From NCBI GenBank assembly GCA_050699875.1, contig JBOHFX010000107.1:1-64000 (forward strand): a stretch of 64,000 nucleotides of DNA, written 5' to 3'. This DNA is from GCA-003244245 sp050699875. Lineage in GTDB: Bacteria > Actinomycetota > Actinomycetes > Mycobacteriales > Pseudonocardiaceae. Shown one piece after another: positions 62,817-64,000 of this stretch; within the stretch, counting starts at the first letter, position 1; every line of letters starts with the position of its first letter. Both the position numbers and the translations under genes were made by a program. A model generated the notes under the pieces. The model worked only from the letters and a program-made list of their open reading frames with translations. It made no database searches and was not told where the DNA came from.

Positions 62817-63598
62817 CCCGTCAACCGTTGATCGCCGGCAACTGGAAGATGAATCTCAACCACCTCGAGGCCATCGCACTGGTGCAAAAGCTCGCCTTCG
62901 CCCTGCCGGAGAAGTACTTCGCCAAGGTCGAGGTGGCCGTGCTGGTGCCGTTCACCTCGTTGCGCAGCGTGCAGACCCTGATCACGGGAGACAAACTGCT
63001 GATGCGTTACGGCGCGCAGGATCTGTCCCCGAAGGACTCCGGTGCCTACACCGGTGACGTGTCCGGACCGATGCTGGCCAAATTGGACTGCCACTACGTC
63101 ATCGTCGGCCACTCCGAACGTCGTGAGTATCACGGTGAGGACGACGGGCTCGTCGGCAGCAAGGTGCGGGCTGCCCTTCGTCACGGTCTGGTGCCGATCC
63201 TTTGCGTGGGCGAGGGTTTGGAGATCCGTGAGGCCGGCGGGCATCTGGCGCACAGCACCGAGCAGTTGCGTGCCGCGCTGAAGGGTCTGTCCGCCGAGCA
63301 GGTCCGCACCGTGGTAGTGGCCTACGAGCCGATCTGGGCGATCGGCACCGGGCGGGTCGCTACCCCGGCTGACGCACAGGAGGTCTGCGCTGCGCTGCGG
63401 GAGGCGCTCGCGGGTTCCTACGGCGAAGCGGTGGCCGACGACGTCCGGGTGCTCTACGGCGGATCGGTGAAATCGAGCAACGTCGCCGATCTCGTCGCCG
63501 AACCCGACATCGACGGCGCACTGGTCGGCGGCGCCAGCCTGGACGCCGACGATTTCGCGAAGCTCTGTGCGCTGGCCGCGGGCGGACCGCTACCTTGA
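62813..63598 (+). CDS. tpiA: Triosephosphate isomerase
   Basis: 261 aa, GTG start. Active-site Lys in IAGNWKMNLNHLEAI, His in VIVGHSERREYHGEDDGLVG, Glu in VVVAYEPIWAIGTGRVATPA, and phosphate loop VRVLYGGSVKSSNVADLV, DGALVGGASL. It interconverts dihydroxyacetone phosphate and glyceraldehyde-3-phosphate. Closes the glycolytic trio. Confidence 0.97.
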   Translation: MTRQPLIAGNWKMNLNHLEAIALVQKLAFALPEKYFAKVEVAVLVPFTSLRSVQTLITGDKLLMRYGAQDLSPKDSGAYTGDVSGPMLAKLDCHYVIVGHSERREYHGEDDGLVGSKVRAALRHGLVPILCVGEGLEIREAGGHLAHSTEQLRAALKGLSAEQVRTVVVAYEPIWAIGTGRVATPADAQEVCAALREALAGSYGEAVADDVRVLYGGSVKSSNVADLVAEPDIDGALVGGASLDADDFAKLCALAAGGPLP

Positions 63599-63675
63599 CC
63601 CCGCAGAGGAGGGCGGGCCCACACCGGCCGCCGGACCGGGGTACCCTTGCGAACTAGTCGTCGTCCGACGAGGGT

Positions 63676-63912
63676 GTGATGAAGCTTTTCCTACAGATCG
63701 TGCTCCTGGCCACCAGCATGGCGCTGATCCTGCTGATCTTGCTGCAAAAAGGCCGTGGCGGGGGTCTGTCCACTCTATTCGGCGGTGGCATGCAATCAAG
63801 CCTGTCCGGGTCCAGCGTGGCGGACAAGAATGTAGTCCGGCTGACACTGTTCGTCAGCTCGGTGTGGGTGATCTGCATCGTGGGGATCGGGCTTCTGATC
63901 AAGATCGGCTGA
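63676..63912 (+). CDS. secG: Preprotein translocase subunit SecG
   Basis: 78 aa; GTG 63676 or ATG 63679. Two membrane helices (FLQIVLLATSMALILLILLQ and LTLFVSSVWVICIVGIGLLI) around the conserved KGRGGGLSTLFGGGMQSS loop. It assists SecYE in protein export. 78 bp after tpiA, as usual in actinobacteria. Confidence 0.95.
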   Translation: MMKLFLQIVLLATSMALILLILLQKGRGGGLSTLFGGGMQSSLSGSSVADKNVVRLTLFVSSVWVICIVGIGLLIKIG

Positions 63913-63957
63913 TCGCTCCGGGCGGCGCCCGGGCGGTTCCGCGAGGTGAGGCGATCG

Positions 63958-64000
63958 ATGGCAAGTGGTAACGCGATCCGCGGTACGCGGGTCGGCGCAG
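63958..64000 (+). CDS. rbpA: RNA polymerase-binding protein RbpA (5' end only)
   Basis: Only the first 14 codons are in the window: MASGNAIRGTRVGA, the characteristic RbpA start. A purine-rich gaggtgaggcg precedes the ATG. RbpA binds RNA polymerase and group 1/2 sigma factors in actinobacteria. Position after secG is the usual one. Confidence 0.85.
   Translation, partial: MASGNAIRGTRVGA

Overview
The window is 64 kb of high-GC DNA from an actinobacterium. The core gene order matches mycobacteria and their relatives: ctaD-serB; a dinG-like helicase, pncB, clpS, a DUF2017 gene, mec, cysO, cysM, rhomboid, murI, an MBL phosphodiesterase, rph and rdgB; and uvrC-rapZ-yvcK-whiA-gap-pgk-tpiA-secG-rbpA. 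High GC, frequent GTG starts and ATGA/GTGA start-stop overlaps agree with this. A member of Mycobacteriales/Pseudonocardiales is the best guess; the genus cannot be settled from the sequence alone.

Layout. (1) 0-6 kb: small accessory genes, many broken: a prolyl aminopeptidase with a one-base frameshift, a truncated VOC protein, a TetR/sigma-factor relic and a GH3 hydrolase lacking its middle. (2) 6-16.3 kb: an iron-siderophore uptake cluster on the minus strand with three substrate-binding lipoproteins (one with an internal amber codon), a heterodimeric exporter-type ABC pair, an FecCD-type ATPase and two FecCD permeases. IdeR/DmdR-like iron boxes lie upstream of three of its transcription units. 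(3) 16.3-24 kb: a DNA glycosylase-like remnant, a stand-alone HEAGH peptidase-like protein, a cytochrome P450 gene cut by an IS5-type element whose excision would restore the frame, an Rpf/LysM cell-wall enzyme, an MFS transporter and a MauE/DsbA redox pair. (4) 24-33.9 kb: an accessory island beginning at tRNA-Ala and bracketed by direct copies of a ~100-bp repeat. It holds an IS110 remnant, an AT-richer secreted beta-helix protein, a DUF697-like membrane protein, a two-component system, two orphan recombinase-type HTH proteins and a frameshifted IS256 element with an 8-bp target duplication. (5) 34-64 kb: mostly conserved housekeeping genes. They cover respiration and serine synthesis, NAD salvage, N-end-rule adaptor, CysO-dependent cysteine synthesis, cell wall, RNA maturation, nucleotide sanitation, excision repair, the rapZ-yvcK-whiA cluster and lower glycolysis, ending in the first bases of rbpA.

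The accessory half is rich in decaying genes, insertion sequences and short tandem duplications at gene junctions. In the core half two oddities stand out. CysO carries a 10-residue tail beginning with Cys after its Gly-Gly. A near-identical 26-bp palindromic motif lies 35-40 bp upstream of both cysM and uvrC; at one site it overlaps the cysO stop codon, and at the other it lies in the 3' end of the gene before uvrC.
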